Below, one piece after another: positions 21,492 to 30,321 of a DNA stretch of 56,659 nucleotides; the stretch's first letter is position 1; each line of letters starts with the position of its first letter. The stretch comes from Lentisphaerae bacterium RIFOXYA12_FULL_48_11 (GTDB lineage Bacteria; Verrucomicrobiota; Kiritimatiellia; UBA8416; YA12-FULL-48-11). Under the pieces are notes generated by a model. The model ran no database searches. It saw only the letters and a program-made list of their open reading frames with translations, and was not told the DNA's origin. The stretch is from positions 28,111-84,769 of the forward strand of contig MHBM01000307.1 in the NCBI GenBank assembly GCA_001804885.1. The letters are read 5' to 3'. The translations under genes were made by a program, and so were the position numbers.

Positions 21492-24400
21492 TCAGTTTTC
21501 CCCCCATTTTTTCCGCTTCGCGGTGAGATATGGGGATGGATTTACAGCAACATAAACACTTTTTTCGCCGAATTCCTGCTCAAGTTTGTGAATCAATTCT
21601 TCACCTGGAAATACACGAAGCGATGAGGCGGTCTCAACAAATACTTTTTGTCCGGTTGCGTGTTCCATGCATATTACAACTGGTGTGAGACCAGGGTGCA
21701 ATCTAAGCATGTTCTTGAGTTTTTCCATCTTCTGTTGTTCTGTTGTTGAGACCGGAAGGTGTATGCTTAGTTTGGTTGCAAAATGCCTGGGAATTTCGGC
21801 AAGAGGGTATATTTCCTGAGCTACCAGCTTGGGTGGCTCCTCGCGTTTTGAAACGTCTCCGCAAACCATAATGGCTGAATCTTTAATTATCCTGGCCTGA
21901 TATTTCTCGTAAGTTTCCGGGAATACCAGCACTTCCATTGAACCATCCAGATCTTCAATTACGATTCTGGCCCATGGCCGTTTATCTTTTGAAAGTTTCT
22001 TTTCGAGCTGGGATATTATACCCCCGAGCCGGGTAGGGGTACGGTCCTCCAAATCTTTCAGCTTATGTACAGTAGTCAGCTGATATCTATCCAGCAGAGA
22101 TGCAAATTTGGTAAGAGGATGCCCGCTAAGGTATATACCAAGGAGATCCTTTTCGTTGGCTAGAAGCTCGCTCTCATGCCAATTAGGACATTCAGGGAGA
22201 TTTTCATCCAGAGCAGCGGGTGTATCGGTGCCAAGCATCTCAAAGAGGTTGCCTTGGCCGGAACGTTTGTCGCGGGCGGCCTGTGCAGCGCGTGACATTG
22301 CAAAATCAATTGCTGAAAACAGTTTTGCCCTGTTCGTATCAATTGAATCAAAAGCACCAGATCTTACCAGGCTTTCAATGACCTTCTTGTTTACAGCCTG
22401 TCCATCGATCCTGGAACAGAAGTTTACCATTCCTGTAAACCTGCCGTTTTTCCTGCACTCTGCAACTATGGCTTCGGATGCGCCTTCACCAACATTCTTG
22501 ATGCCGGCAAGACCAAATCTAATTGCCTGCTTTAAAGGCTTGAATCTCACGCTGCTTTCGTTGATATCAGGGGGTAGTATCTTGAGGTCCATCTCAAGTG
22601 CTTCGTTTGCGAAAACAGGCAGTTTGTCGGCATTACCTATTTCACTTGATAATAATGCCGACATGAATTCGGCAGGGTAATTTGCCTTGAGATAGGCTGT
22701 TTGATACGAGATTATGGCGTAGCCTGCGCTATGTGCCTTGTTGAATCCATAGCCGGCAAACTTGGCCATGGTATCGAATATTTTACCCGCCTGTTTTGAA
22801 TTTAATTTGATGGTCTTGGCGCAACCACTGATAAACTTTTCGCGTTGTTCCTCCATGACCTCGGGTTTCTTTTTACCCATGGCTTTTCGCAAAATGTCGG
22901 CTTGGCCGAGAGAGTAACCTGCAAGTACATTTGCTGCTTTCTGGACTTCTTCCTGGTAGAGCATTACGCCATATGTTTCCTTAAGAACGGATTCAAGCAG
23001 GGGATGATCGTACTCAATCTTTGACTTTCCGGTTTTACGATTCACGTAATCGTCCAGCATGTTCATGGGACCAGGCCGATACAGTGCAATCATTGCGATC
23101 AGGTCCTCGATCCTGTCAATGCCGACCCTTCTGATAAGGTCTCTCATCCCTGGACTTTCAAGCTGGAACACTCCGACTGTATCGCCACGGTTGAAGAGTT
23201 CATAAGTCGGCTTGTCATCCATAGGAAGGTTCTCGACATCGATGTAATTGCCCGCGGTTTCTTTCACCAAGTCGACGCTTTCCTTTATTACAGTAAGAGT
23301 CTTGAGTCCCAGAAAATCCATTTTCAGGAGGCCTATTTCCCCGAGTGGTTCCATGCTGTACTGAGTGACCGTCTGTTTTTCTTTGTCACGGCTCAGGGGA
23401 ATAATCTCTACCAGAGGTTTCTCCCCGATAACAACCCCTGCCGCATGGGTACCCTGATTCCGGTAGAGACCTTCAAGAACAAAGCCATAATCCAGTATTC
23501 TTTTGCAGTCAGCATTTGACTGGTAACTTTTTTTGAATTCCGGATTTATTTCCAGCGCTTTTCTCAGATCCATATCAGGATCTTCAGGTACCATTTTGGA
23601 TAACTTATCGCAGTCACTGTATGGAATTTCGAGTACTCGCCCCACATCACGTATCACCGTTTTTGCGCCGAGGGACCCGAAGGTTATGATTTGTGCAACA
23701 TTCTCTCTGCCGTACTTGTCCTTCACGTATTCAATGACTTCTTCGCGACGTGCCTGGCAGAAATCTATATCAAAATCAGGAGGGGATATTCGTTCAGGAT
23801 TGAGGAAACGCTCGAAAATCAGGCCATACTTGATCGGGTCAATTGATGTTATGCCCAGGGAATATGCCAGAAGGCTTCCGCCGCCGGATCCGCGGCCTGG
23901 GCCTACGGGTATATCTGAAGATTTTGCAAAATGTACAAAGTCCCAGACAACAAGGTAGTAGTTGATATAACCGGTCTTTTCTATGATCGATAATTCATAG
24001 TTAAAGCGCTGAACAATTTCTTTCTCGAAATCATTTGTCGGGTGATCGAAATTCTTTAATCCGTATTTATGTTCAAGACCTTCTTTTCCGAGTTTGATCA
24101 GATAGTTCTTCTGGTTGATACCTTTTGGGACTACAAAAGTGGGGAAATGAAGTTTGCCGAAGGTAAGTTCGACGTTACACATTTCTGCAATTTCGAGGGT
24201 GCGGTCTATGGAGCCAGGAAATTCTTTGAATAGCGGCTCCATTTCCTCCCGTGTCTTCATGTAAAATTCTTCTGTCGGAAGGCGCATCCTGTTCTGATCA
24301 CTCATGACCGTCTGGGTTTGGAGGCAGAGCAGCACCTCGTGTGCGGAAGCATGTTTTTTTGCTATGTAATGAACATCATTCGTCGCCACCAGGGGAATTC

Positions 24401-25001
24401 CTGTAGTTGCGGATAACTGTTTTAATAATTGATTTACTTTCCGCTGTTCTGGAATGCCGTGATCCTGCACTTCGAAGAAGAAATTGCCTTTGCCCAGCAT
24501 GTCAATATATTCATTGGAGACGTGTACTGCGGCGTTCATATCATCTTTAAGCAGACACCCCGCCACTTCGCCCTGAAGGCACGCTGACAGGCCAATGAGT
24601 CCATCGTGGTGCTTTGCCAGCAGCTGTTTGTCAATCCTTGGTTTGTAATAGAATCCCTCCAGATGTGCTGTTGTAACAAGTCGACATAGATTCTGGTATC
24701 CAGCCTCATTTTTTGCCAGGAGAACTAGATGATTAACAGGAACACGTGTTCCCTCGGTCTTGCGGTCTGAAAGGTTACCCTGTGTAACATAAACCTCGCA
24801 GCCCAGGATTGGTTTTACCCCTGCATCACGGGCTGTTTTATAGAAATCGATTATGCCGTACATTACTCCATGATCAGTGACAGCAACTGCGGGCATATTG
24901 TTGGCCGCAGCCGTGCTAACCACATCTTTGACGCGGCACGCACCATCCAGCAGGCTGTAGCTGGAATGTAGGTGTAAATGAACAAATTGTTTAGTACTCA
25001 T
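21492..25001 (-). CDS. dnaE: DNA polymerase III alpha subunit
   Basis: DnaE is the replicative DNA polymerase subunit. The 1169-residue product has the usual length. In order: the PHP domain (FVHLHLHSSYSLLDGACRV near the start, AVTDHGVMYG), the polymerase core with the catalytic aspartates in PPDFDIDFCQ (about 410), GPGRGSGGGSLLAYSLGIT, the YRPGPM motif with VMLYQEEV, the FAGYGFNKAHSAGYAIISYQ block, tandem HhH (FGLAGIKNVGEG), and an OB fold (about 985-1060). ATG 25001 is preferred over in-frame GTG 25007 and TTG 25004, although no strong ribosome site is visible. The GYF_2 giant follows in the same direction. Confidence 0.96.
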   Translation of the reverse strand: MSTKQFVHLHLHSSYSLLDGACRVKDVVSTAAANNMPAVAVTDHGVMYGIIDFYKTARDAGVKPILGCEVYVTQGNLSDRKTEGTRVPVNHLVLLAKNEAGYQNLCRLVTTAHLEGFYYKPRIDKQLLAKHHDGLIGLSACLQGEVAGCLLKDDMNAAVHVSNEYIDMLGKGNFFFEVQDHGIPEQRKVNQLLKQLSATTGIPLVATNDVHYIAKKHASAHEVLLCLQTQTVMSDQNRMRLPTEEFYMKTREEMEPLFKEFPGSIDRTLEIAEMCNVELTFGKLHFPTFVVPKGINQKNYLIKLGKEGLEHKYGLKNFDHPTNDFEKEIVQRFNYELSIIEKTGYINYYLVVWDFVHFAKSSDIPVGPGRGSGGGSLLAYSLGITSIDPIKYGLIFERFLNPERISPPDFDIDFCQARREEVIEYVKDKYGRENVAQIITFGSLGAKTVIRDVGRVLEIPYSDCDKLSKMVPEDPDMDLRKALEINPEFKKSYQSNADCKRILDYGFVLEGLYRNQGTHAAGVVIGEKPLVEIIPLSRDKEKQTVTQYSMEPLGEIGLLKMDFLGLKTLTVIKESVDLVKETAGNYIDVENLPMDDKPTYELFNRGDTVGVFQLESPGMRDLIRRVGIDRIEDLIAMIALYRPGPMNMLDDYVNRKTGKSKIEYDHPLLESVLKETYGVMLYQEEVQKAANVLAGYSLGQADILRKAMGKKKPEVMEEQREKFISGCAKTIKLNSKQAGKIFDTMAKFAGYGFNKAHSAGYAIISYQTAYLKANYPAEFMSALLSSEIGNADKLPVFANEALEMDLKILPPDINESSVRFKPLKQAIRFGLAGIKNVGEGASEAIVAECRKNGRFTGMVNFCSRIDGQAVNKKVIESLVRSGAFDSIDTNRAKLFSAIDFAMSRAAQAARDKRSGQGNLFEMLGTDTPAALDENLPECPNWHESELLANEKDLLGIYLSGHPLTKFASLLDRYQLTTVHKLKDLEDRTPTRLGGIISQLEKKLSKDKRPWARIVIEDLDGSMEVLVFPETYEKYQARIIKDSAIMVCGDVSKREEPPKLVAQEIYPLAEIPRHFATKLSIHLPVSTTEQQKMEKLKNMLRLHPGLTPVVICMEHATGQKVFVETASSLRVFPGEELIHKLEQEFGEKSVYVAVNPSPYLTAKRKKWGEN

Positions 25002-25161
25002 CAACACTTAAGATGCTAACGGGCCTACGCCAAAAGAAAAGCTTTTTAATGTATGAAGATCTGTGAAAGTTATAATAGTTTCTATATGTGCTTTTGAAAA
25101 CACCACTGTGGACATCAATAATATGCTTTGATACTGTTATGTTAAAGATGTGGTTTATTTT

Positions 25162-25749
25162 ATGAAGAAAAATAGGATTGATAAGAACCTAATAAAGAAA
25201 AACATAGCTGAGAGTGTGAATGCTATAGAGACGTTGTTGTTGAGTGTTGATCGGATTGCCGATATTTCGGAGGACATCATAACTGCTCTTCGTGCAGGCA
25301 ACAAAGTGCTCGTTGCCGGTAACGGAGGGAGCGCTGCCGAATCACTTCATTTTGCCGAAGAACTGACTGGCAGATTCAAGTCGAACAGGGAGGCTCTTGC
25401 GGCGATTGCATTACCTGCCGATTGTACTGCTTTGACTTGCATAGGGAACGATTTCGGATTTGATGCGATTTTCAGCCGGCAGGTTGAAGCCCTGGGCAGG
25501 TCGGGTGATATTCTGATTCTCTTCAGCACCAGTGGTAATTCTCAGAACCTTCTGAATGCACTGGAGATTGCACGGAAACGTCAAATCATAACGGTTTGTC
25601 TTCTCGGGAAAAATGGGGGACTGATGGCCGGCAAGGCTAAACATGAGATCATTATCAAGCATAATGAGACGGCACGTATACAGGAAGCACACCAGGTTAT
25701 TTTGCATCTGGTTCTGGATGTGATAGAACAGGCATACTCTAAGAAATGA
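25162..25749 (+). CDS. gmhA: Phosphoheptose isomerase (D-sedoheptulose-7-P isomerase), SIS domain
   Basis: GmhA converts sedoheptulose-7-P to D-glycero-D-manno-heptose-7-P for the LPS inner core. The product (195 residues) is a single SIS domain with VLVAGNGGSAAESLHFAEEL, FKSNREALAAIAL, GDILILFSTSGNSQN and the C-terminal RIQEAHQVILH, which carries the conserved Glu and His. ATG 25162 is chosen; a GTG at 25150 is also in frame. The stop overlaps the next gene by four bases (ATGA), indicating coupling. Other heptose genes are not in the window. Confidence 0.92.
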   Translation: MKKNRIDKNLIKKNIAESVNAIETLLLSVDRIADISEDIITALRAGNKVLVAGNGGSAAESLHFAEELTGRFKSNREALAAIALPADCTALTCIGNDFGFDAIFSRQVEALGRSGDILILFSTSGNSQNLLNALEIARKRQIITVCLLGKNGGLMAGKAKHEIIIKHNETARIQEAHQVILHLVLDVIEQAYSKK

Positions 25750-26537
25750 AGAAAGTTACTAACATTATTACATTAGTGCTCCTTTTCCTGTCGATTGCCC
25801 CTGAATCTTATGCCAATTTGCGTGTCTCTTTGCGTCTCGATCCTGTTTCTGCCATTGAATTCGAGACGGTTACGGCCTATGTTTCTATTGTAAACGATGG
25901 TGATGAGATTTTTACTCTGGATGAGAGTGAAAAAAGTCAAACTGCCAGATTTTTTTTTATTGTTGAACGGAAACGCGATGAGTACGTGAAAAGACTCGAT
26001 GAAAGGCCACCACTCAGGAAGATGCGTTTGATGCCTGGTGAAAAACGTGAATTTATAACTGATGTATCCGCTTTTTATGATGTTACATCCAAGGGACGAT
26101 ATGTTGTAAAAGCAGCTATTGATGCCGGTAAGTTCCGTTACGAATCAAACCCAGTGGTGTTGGATGTTGTACGGGGAATAGAACTGGCGTCAGTCACGAG
26201 ATCAATCCCGGGATATTCAGACCGTGACCGTGAATATTCTCTCCGATACAATTGGAGAGAGAAAAAAGAAATTCTCTTTCTTTGTGTTTACGAGGATGAC
26301 GGTAAAACCAACTACGGCATATTCCCTTTGGGGCCGGTGATTCGTGTTGCCAAGCCGATTTTTAATATTGACAGATCTGGTAATGTCACTGTGATTCACC
26401 AGACAAATCGAGATTGTTTCATCCGCTCCAAATTTCAATCCAATCAGGATGGTGTATTCTTTGTGGATCAGGCATATCTTGATGTGGAGGGAAAACCCTA
26501 TGCATACCTTCGCGAACCGGGTGCATCTCCCAAGTAG
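25746..26537 (+). CDS. Secreted protein of unknown function, beta-rich
   Basis: The 263-residue product has a clear signal peptide (MKKVTNIITLVLLFLSIAPE, cleavage near SYANL). The mature part starts with strands RVSLRLDPVSAIEFETVTAYVSIVNDGD, similar in spacing to an Ig-like or protease-inhibitor-like fold that presents Val/Thr strands, and continues with MRLMPGEKREFITDVSAFYD and KGRYVVKAAID. This looks like a bacterial Ig-type domain (about 25-140), but I cannot name the family. The C-terminal half (about 150-263) has no recognised motif. Translation starts inside the gmhA stop. It converges on nfnB with nine bases between stops. Confidence 0.72.
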   Translation: MKKVTNIITLVLLFLSIAPESYANLRVSLRLDPVSAIEFETVTAYVSIVNDGDEIFTLDESEKSQTARFFFIVERKRDEYVKRLDERPPLRKMRLMPGEKREFITDVSAFYDVTSKGRYVVKAAIDAGKFRYESNPVVLDVVRGIELASVTRSIPGYSDRDREYSLRYNWREKKEILFLCVYEDDGKTNYGIFPLGPVIRVAKPIFNIDRSGNVTVIHQTNRDCFIRSKFQSNQDGVFFVDQAYLDVEGKPYAYLREPGASPK

Positions 26538-26546
26538 TCGTTCGCC

Positions 26547-28037
26547 TCAGGATGCAAGGAGCTTGTTAATTGATGCTGCGGCAGTCCTTCCCTGTCCCAT
26601 GGCAAGAATAACGGTAGCAGATCCAAGAACTATATCGCCGCCTGCATATACTCGATCAATGGAGGTTTTCCCATCCGCGTCGACAATGATATTGCCCCAT
26701 TTCGTGGTAACCATTTCCGGGGTTGTCTGCTTGATCAGAGGGTTTGAATCATTGCCTATGGCTACAATGACCGTATCAACATCCATTACAAATTCACTCC
26801 CAGGTATTTCCATCGGTCTCCTGCGGCCTGAATCGTCTGGTGCGCCAAGTTCATAGCGAAGGCATTCCATGGCCTTTACATACCCGTTCTCGTCGCCGAT
26901 GATGCGCCTGGCATTCTCAAGGATATGGAATATAACACCTTCTTCTTTGGCGTGCCGCACTTCCTCAATTCGGGCTGGCATTTCAGCTTCTGTACGCCGG
27001 TAAACAAGATGAACTTCCTGGGCGCCTAGACGGACTGCCGAGCGTGCTGCGTCCATTGCGACATTACCACCTCCAAGCACTGCGACTTTTCTGGAATTAG
27101 CAACTGGTGTATCGGCTTTTTCCCTGTCATATGCACGCATAAGGTTTACTCGTGTCAAAAATTCATTCGCGGAGTATACGCCGACAAGATTCTCGCCTTC
27201 GATTTCCATGAATTTGGGCAGTCCGGCACCTGTCCCTACGAATACGGCATCGAAGCCATCTTTTTCCAGAAGGTCTTTCAATTTACGTGTTCTGCCAACA
27301 ACGAAACTTGTCTTAATCTCTACTCCCATGGCTTTTAGTGAAGAGATTTCCTTTTCAACAATGTTCTTTGGCAACCTGAATTCCGGGATGCCGTACATCA
27401 TTACGCCTCCGGGTTTATGGAAAGCTTCGAACATGGTGACCTTGTGACCTTCTCGACGCACATCCGCAGCGACTGTAATACTTGCCGGTCCGCTGCCTAT
27501 TATGGCGACCTTTTTTCCGGTTTCGGGCTTGATCGAGGGTGTTTCAAGTTTGCCGCTCTCGCGTTCGAGGTCCGCAATAAACCGTTCAATTCGTCCGATT
27601 GAAACAGCTTTGTCCACGCTCTTGAGTGACTTTCCGACAGTACACGGCAGCTGGCACTGGACTTCCTGCGGGCAAACTCTTCCGCATACGGCAGGCAGGA
27701 GACTGTTTTGTTTTATTATATCGATCGATTTTTGAAAGTTTCCTTCAGCAGCGGCTGCAAGAAAAGCCGGAATATCAATACATACAGGGCACCCTTTGAT
27801 GCACGGGGCGTTCTTGCATTGCAGACATCTCATCGCTTCCAGCCTTGCCTGTTCTGCAGTATAACCGAGGGCTACTTCGCTCATGTTGTTTCGTCGCACA
27901 AAGGGGTCCTGTGAAGGCATTTCCTGGCTCGGTAGTGAAATTTTTTCTTTAGGACTAAGTTGCTTGTTAGCGTGGACAATACCGGCGAGAATTGTTCCGG
28001 CTTCTCTTCCTAGTTTTTGTTTGTCCGAGTGGTTCAT
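26547..28037 (-). CDS. NADPH-binding iron-sulfur flavoprotein, NfnB/SudA (GltD-like)
   Basis: The 496-residue product has an N-terminal double [4Fe-4S] domain (RCLQCKNAPCIKGCPVCIDI and AVCGRVCPQEVQCQLPC), a FAD dinucleotide fold (VAIIGSGPASITVAADV) and an NADPH fold (VAVLGGGNVAMDAARSA), ending YAGGDIVLGSATVI. This layout is shared by the glutamate synthase small subunit and by NfnB, the large subunit of NADH-dependent reduced-ferredoxin:NADP+ oxidoreductase. The upstream neighbour is an NfnA-type reductase with a 4-base overlap, and no GltB is present, so NfnB (or sulfide dehydrogenase SudA) is preferred. Start ATG 28037 follows AAGGGATC. Such pairs balance ferredoxin, NADH and NADPH in anaerobes. 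Confidence 0.86.
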   Translation of the reverse strand: MNHSDKQKLGREAGTILAGIVHANKQLSPKEKISLPSQEMPSQDPFVRRNNMSEVALGYTAEQARLEAMRCLQCKNAPCIKGCPVCIDIPAFLAAAAEGNFQKSIDIIKQNSLLPAVCGRVCPQEVQCQLPCTVGKSLKSVDKAVSIGRIERFIADLERESGKLETPSIKPETGKKVAIIGSGPASITVAADVRREGHKVTMFEAFHKPGGVMMYGIPEFRLPKNIVEKEISSLKAMGVEIKTSFVVGRTRKLKDLLEKDGFDAVFVGTGAGLPKFMEIEGENLVGVYSANEFLTRVNLMRAYDREKADTPVANSRKVAVLGGGNVAMDAARSAVRLGAQEVHLVYRRTEAEMPARIEEVRHAKEEGVIFHILENARRIIGDENGYVKAMECLRYELGAPDDSGRRRPMEIPGSEFVMDVDTVIVAIGNDSNPLIKQTTPEMVTTKWGNIIVDADGKTSIDRVYAGGDIVLGSATVILAMGQGRTAAASINKLLAS

Positions 28038-28882
28038 TTGATCCCTTTTGCGGCAAGTTCCAGATGGCATTTCTTGTGTGCTCTACTTTCATGGTTTTTG
28101 TAAGCACCAAGCCGCTTAATCATATTTTCAAAATCTACCTGGTGACCATCAAATTCAGGTCCATCAACACAGACAAATTTTGTCTTCCCACCTACTGTTA
28201 CGCGGCATCCGCCACACATCCCCGTTCCATCGATCATAATGGTGTTCAGCGATACAACTGTTGGGACATTGAAAGGGAGGGTGGTCTGAGCGCAGAATCT
28301 CATCATTATTGGCGGTCCGATAGCGACGGCAAGGTCGGGTTTTTCGGACCGCCCGCATATTTCTTTCAGGGGTTCGGTTACAAGGCATTTTCGGCCATAT
28401 GATCCATCATCCGTGCAGATAATTAACTCATCCGCAAGTTCCTTCATTCGGTTTTCCATAATGAGCAGTTCTTTGTTCCTGGCTCCAATGATAATAATCA
28501 TCCGGTTACCGGCTTTCTTCATTCCTTCTGCAATTGGATGAAGAGGGGCGACGCCTATTCCGCCTCCAACACACACAATAGTCCCGAACTTCTCGATATG
28601 AGTTGGCCTCCCGAGTGGACCAAGCAGGTTTTCGATTGAATCACCAACCTTCATCTCGGCAAGATTGTGAGTTGTTTTTCCCACAGTCTGGAATACAAGT
28701 GTTATGGTTCCTGATTTTACATCTGCATCAGCTATAGTAAGGGGAATCCTTTCCCCGAAATCCGAGTTGATCTGGACAATAACAAACTGGCCGGGTTTAC
28801 GCTCTTCTGCGAGTAACGGGGCGTGAACCTTCATCTGGACAACATCGGCAGACAAAATTGTTTTTTCTATAATTTTGTTCAT
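28034..28882 (-). CDS. Ferredoxin-NADP+ reductase-type subunit NfnA/SudB
   Basis: The 282-residue product has an FAD-binding barrel (ERIPLTIADADVKSGTITLV), an NAD(P) half (VCVGGGIGVAPLHPIAEGMK) and the C-terminal [2Fe-2S] Cys cluster of the family: DGTGMCGGCRV followed by FVCVDGPEFDGHQVDF. This is the small subunit of the electron-bifurcating NfnAB transhydrogenase or of sulfide dehydrogenase SudB. Its stop overlaps the start of the NfnB-like gene (ATGA), so the two subunits are made together. The choice between Nfn and Sud names cannot be made from sequence, and both names have been used for the same proteins. Confidence 0.88.
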   Translation of the reverse strand: MNKIIEKTILSADVVQMKVHAPLLAEERKPGQFVIVQINSDFGERIPLTIADADVKSGTITLVFQTVGKTTHNLAEMKVGDSIENLLGPLGRPTHIEKFGTIVCVGGGIGVAPLHPIAEGMKKAGNRMIIIIGARNKELLIMENRMKELADELIICTDDGSYGRKCLVTEPLKEICGRSEKPDLAVAIGPPIMMRFCAQTTLPFNVPTVVSLNTIMIDGTGMCGGCRVTVGGKTKFVCVDGPEFDGHQVDFENMIKRLGAYKNHESRAHKKCHLELAAKGIK

Positions 28883-28995
28883 TGTTAACTATCAGCTAAT
28901 AATGGAATGGGTTGTTAAGCCCGACAGGGGTGGCAAATTAATGGGTTTAAGCCAGTATGTCAATTCATCTTGTGCTGAAGACACACCTTTGTTTT

Positions 28996-29625
28996 TTACT
29001 TTGCGGCTTTCTTTTCTGCCTGTGGCTCTGCTGCCGGTGCGGCTGGAGCCGGGCTGCCTAGTGTTCCTGAGGATAGTTCAGACAATTTGCTTTCAAAGAG
29101 AGTTCTGGCGCTCTCAAGAAGTAATTCTCTGTCTGAAGCGCCGTCATCGGTCTTTTTCTTAGTGGCTCTGTCGCCAAGCATTTTACGAGCGGTTTCTGTA
29201 CGTTTCTTTTCCTGTTCTTCTGAACGTTTTCTTTCGGCTTCTTCTGATTCAGATAAAGCACTTTCCAGATTGGTGAGTTTTGTGGAAGCCTTTTCCTGAT
29301 CTGTGAAATTATCAACTACCTGCATCTTCTTCGGCGAGATAGCGGTGCGTGGAAAGTTTTTCTTTGATGTTGATGGGTCGGCTTTCCATGCTTTTTCCGA
29401 GGCTGCCATTGCTTTTGCCCACAGTTTAGTTTCTGCGGATAATTCATCCAGTAGTGCCTTATATTCAGATTGGGTTACAAGCTTGTACGACATCTGTTTT
29501 GCGTGATCGAAATATCGCAGGATGAGATATGTCTCAGGTTTTGCCTGTGCGCCCGTTTCATCTGCGGCATCTACAAAACTGAAACCGATGAGACATATCA
29601 CTGCAGACAGTAGTAACCTTTTCAT
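28996..29625 (-). CDS. Secreted low-complexity protein of unknown function
   Basis: The 209-residue product has a signal peptide (MKRLLLSAVICLIGFSFVDA). A short ordered region follows (about 30-110; ETYLILRYFDHAKQMSYKLV, ending SPKKMQVVDNFTDQ). The rest is a Glu/Lys/Arg-rich helical stretch (about 110-185) and an Ala/Pro tail (APAAPAAEPQAEKKAAK). The start is supported by AGAGGAGG seven bases upstream. No family is recognised. It lies 22 bases downstream of the NifU-domain gene on the same strand. The helical segment and tail suggest a periplasmic protein. Confidence 0.75.
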   Translation of the reverse strand: MKRLLLSAVICLIGFSFVDAADETGAQAKPETYLILRYFDHAKQMSYKLVTQSEYKALLDELSAETKLWAKAMAASEKAWKADPSTSKKNFPRTAISPKKMQVVDNFTDQEKASTKLTNLESALSESEEAERKRSEEQEKKRTETARKMLGDRATKKKTDDGASDRELLLESARTLFESKLSELSSGTLGSPAPAAPAAEPQAEKKAAK

Positions 29626-29647
29626 TTAAACCTCCTCTGATAGGACA

Positions 29648-29869
29648 TCATTCAACTCTTTCAACGGTAATATTCTCGTCAATCGTTTCGCGCAGGTCCC
29701 GTTCTATACCCTGCTTTATGGTGATTGAGGCGTGGGGACAACCACCACATGCGCCTCTCAATCTGAGCCTAACATTCTTATCTTCGATGCTCACTACTTC
29801 GAGATCACCGCCATCGGCCTGAAGCATTCCCCTTATTTCTTCCAGTCGGTCGCGTATTTTCTTTTCCAT
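29648..29869 (-). CDS. NifU C-terminal domain (Nfu-type) Fe-S scaffold protein
   Basis: This 73-residue protein is a single Nfu domain, which carries or transfers an Fe-S cluster bound between two subunits. The signature is complete: ADGGDLEVVSIEDKNVRLRL followed by GACGGCPHASITIKQGIE, with the CxxC cysteines in ACGGC. Its position upstream of the iron-sulfur NfnAB pair is consistent with cluster supply. The start is the only in-frame ATG near the family N-terminus. Confidence 0.93.
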   Translation of the reverse strand: MEKKIRDRLEEIRGMLQADGGDLEVVSIEDKNVRLRLRGACGGCPHASITIKQGIERDLRETIDENITVERVE

Positions 29870-29883
29870 TAAAAAACCCCTTG

Positions 29884-29913
29884 TTTACATCAAATGCATT
29901 TGTAAAATATAAG
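29884..29913 (+). promoter_or_regulatory. candidate promoter with embedded palindrome, upstream of acylphosphatase
   Basis: TTTACA (29884-29889) and TATAAG (29908-29913) are spaced 18 bases, a plausible sigma-70 pair. The spacer holds the perfect palindrome CAAATGCATTTG (29891-29902), and TTTACA itself pairs with TGTAAA at 29901-29906. A repressor at this dyad would block the promoter. The acyP start is 125 bases downstream, so a long leader would be needed. The nifU-domain gene starts on the other side and may use the same region. Confidence 0.3.
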
Positions 29914-30038
29914 TTAGATAATAAATCAGGCAAAATCGTACATCAAGATTAAAACTATATGAACATGACTAAAAAACTTCCATTATCGCTGTTTCTGTCA
30001 TTTTTGCTTAGGGTTAAGATTGCAAACAAAGGTCACAA

Positions 30039-30314
30039 ATGAAAAAGAGACTTCATTTGATTATCCAAGGCCGAGTTCAAGGGGTGTGTTTTCGAATGTA
30101 CACCTGTGACCAGGCTGAACGGCTGGGGCTTACGGGTTGGGTTAGTAACAGGGATGACGGAAGTGTTGAAGTTGTTGCTGAGGGCTCCGATTCATCACTT
30201 GTCCAGCTGTTGGCCTGGTGTAGACGTGGACCTCCTTATTCCAGAGTCAACGATGTTGCTCAGGAATATTCAGATGCCAGAGATGAGTTCGAAAACTTTT
30301 CGATAAAACACTAA
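30039..30314 (+). CDS. acyP: Acylphosphatase
   Basis: Acylphosphatase hydrolyses carboxyl-phosphate bonds. The 91-residue product has the signature GRVQGVCFRMYT with the substrate-binding Arg, and GWVSNRDDGSVEVVAEG with the catalytic Asn and the conserved G-W-V-x-N block. Length is typical. The gene is monocistronic and converges on the first receptor-like kinase with seven bases between stops. Confidence 0.94.
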   Translation: MKKRLHLIIQGRVQGVCFRMYTCDQAERLGLTGWVSNRDDGSVEVVAEGSDSSLVQLLAWCRRGPPYSRVNDVAQEYSDARDEFENFSIKH

Positions 30315-30321
30315 GAAATTA

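Noticed and set aside
23533-23958. A 141-codon plus-strand frame inside dnaE
   Set aside because: It is antisense to a conserved DnaE region and shows no recognised domain.
26547-28037. Glutamate synthase small subunit (GltD)
   Set aside because: The domain layout fits, but there is no GltB neighbour, and the overlap with an NfnA-type gene makes NfnB/SudA a better reading.
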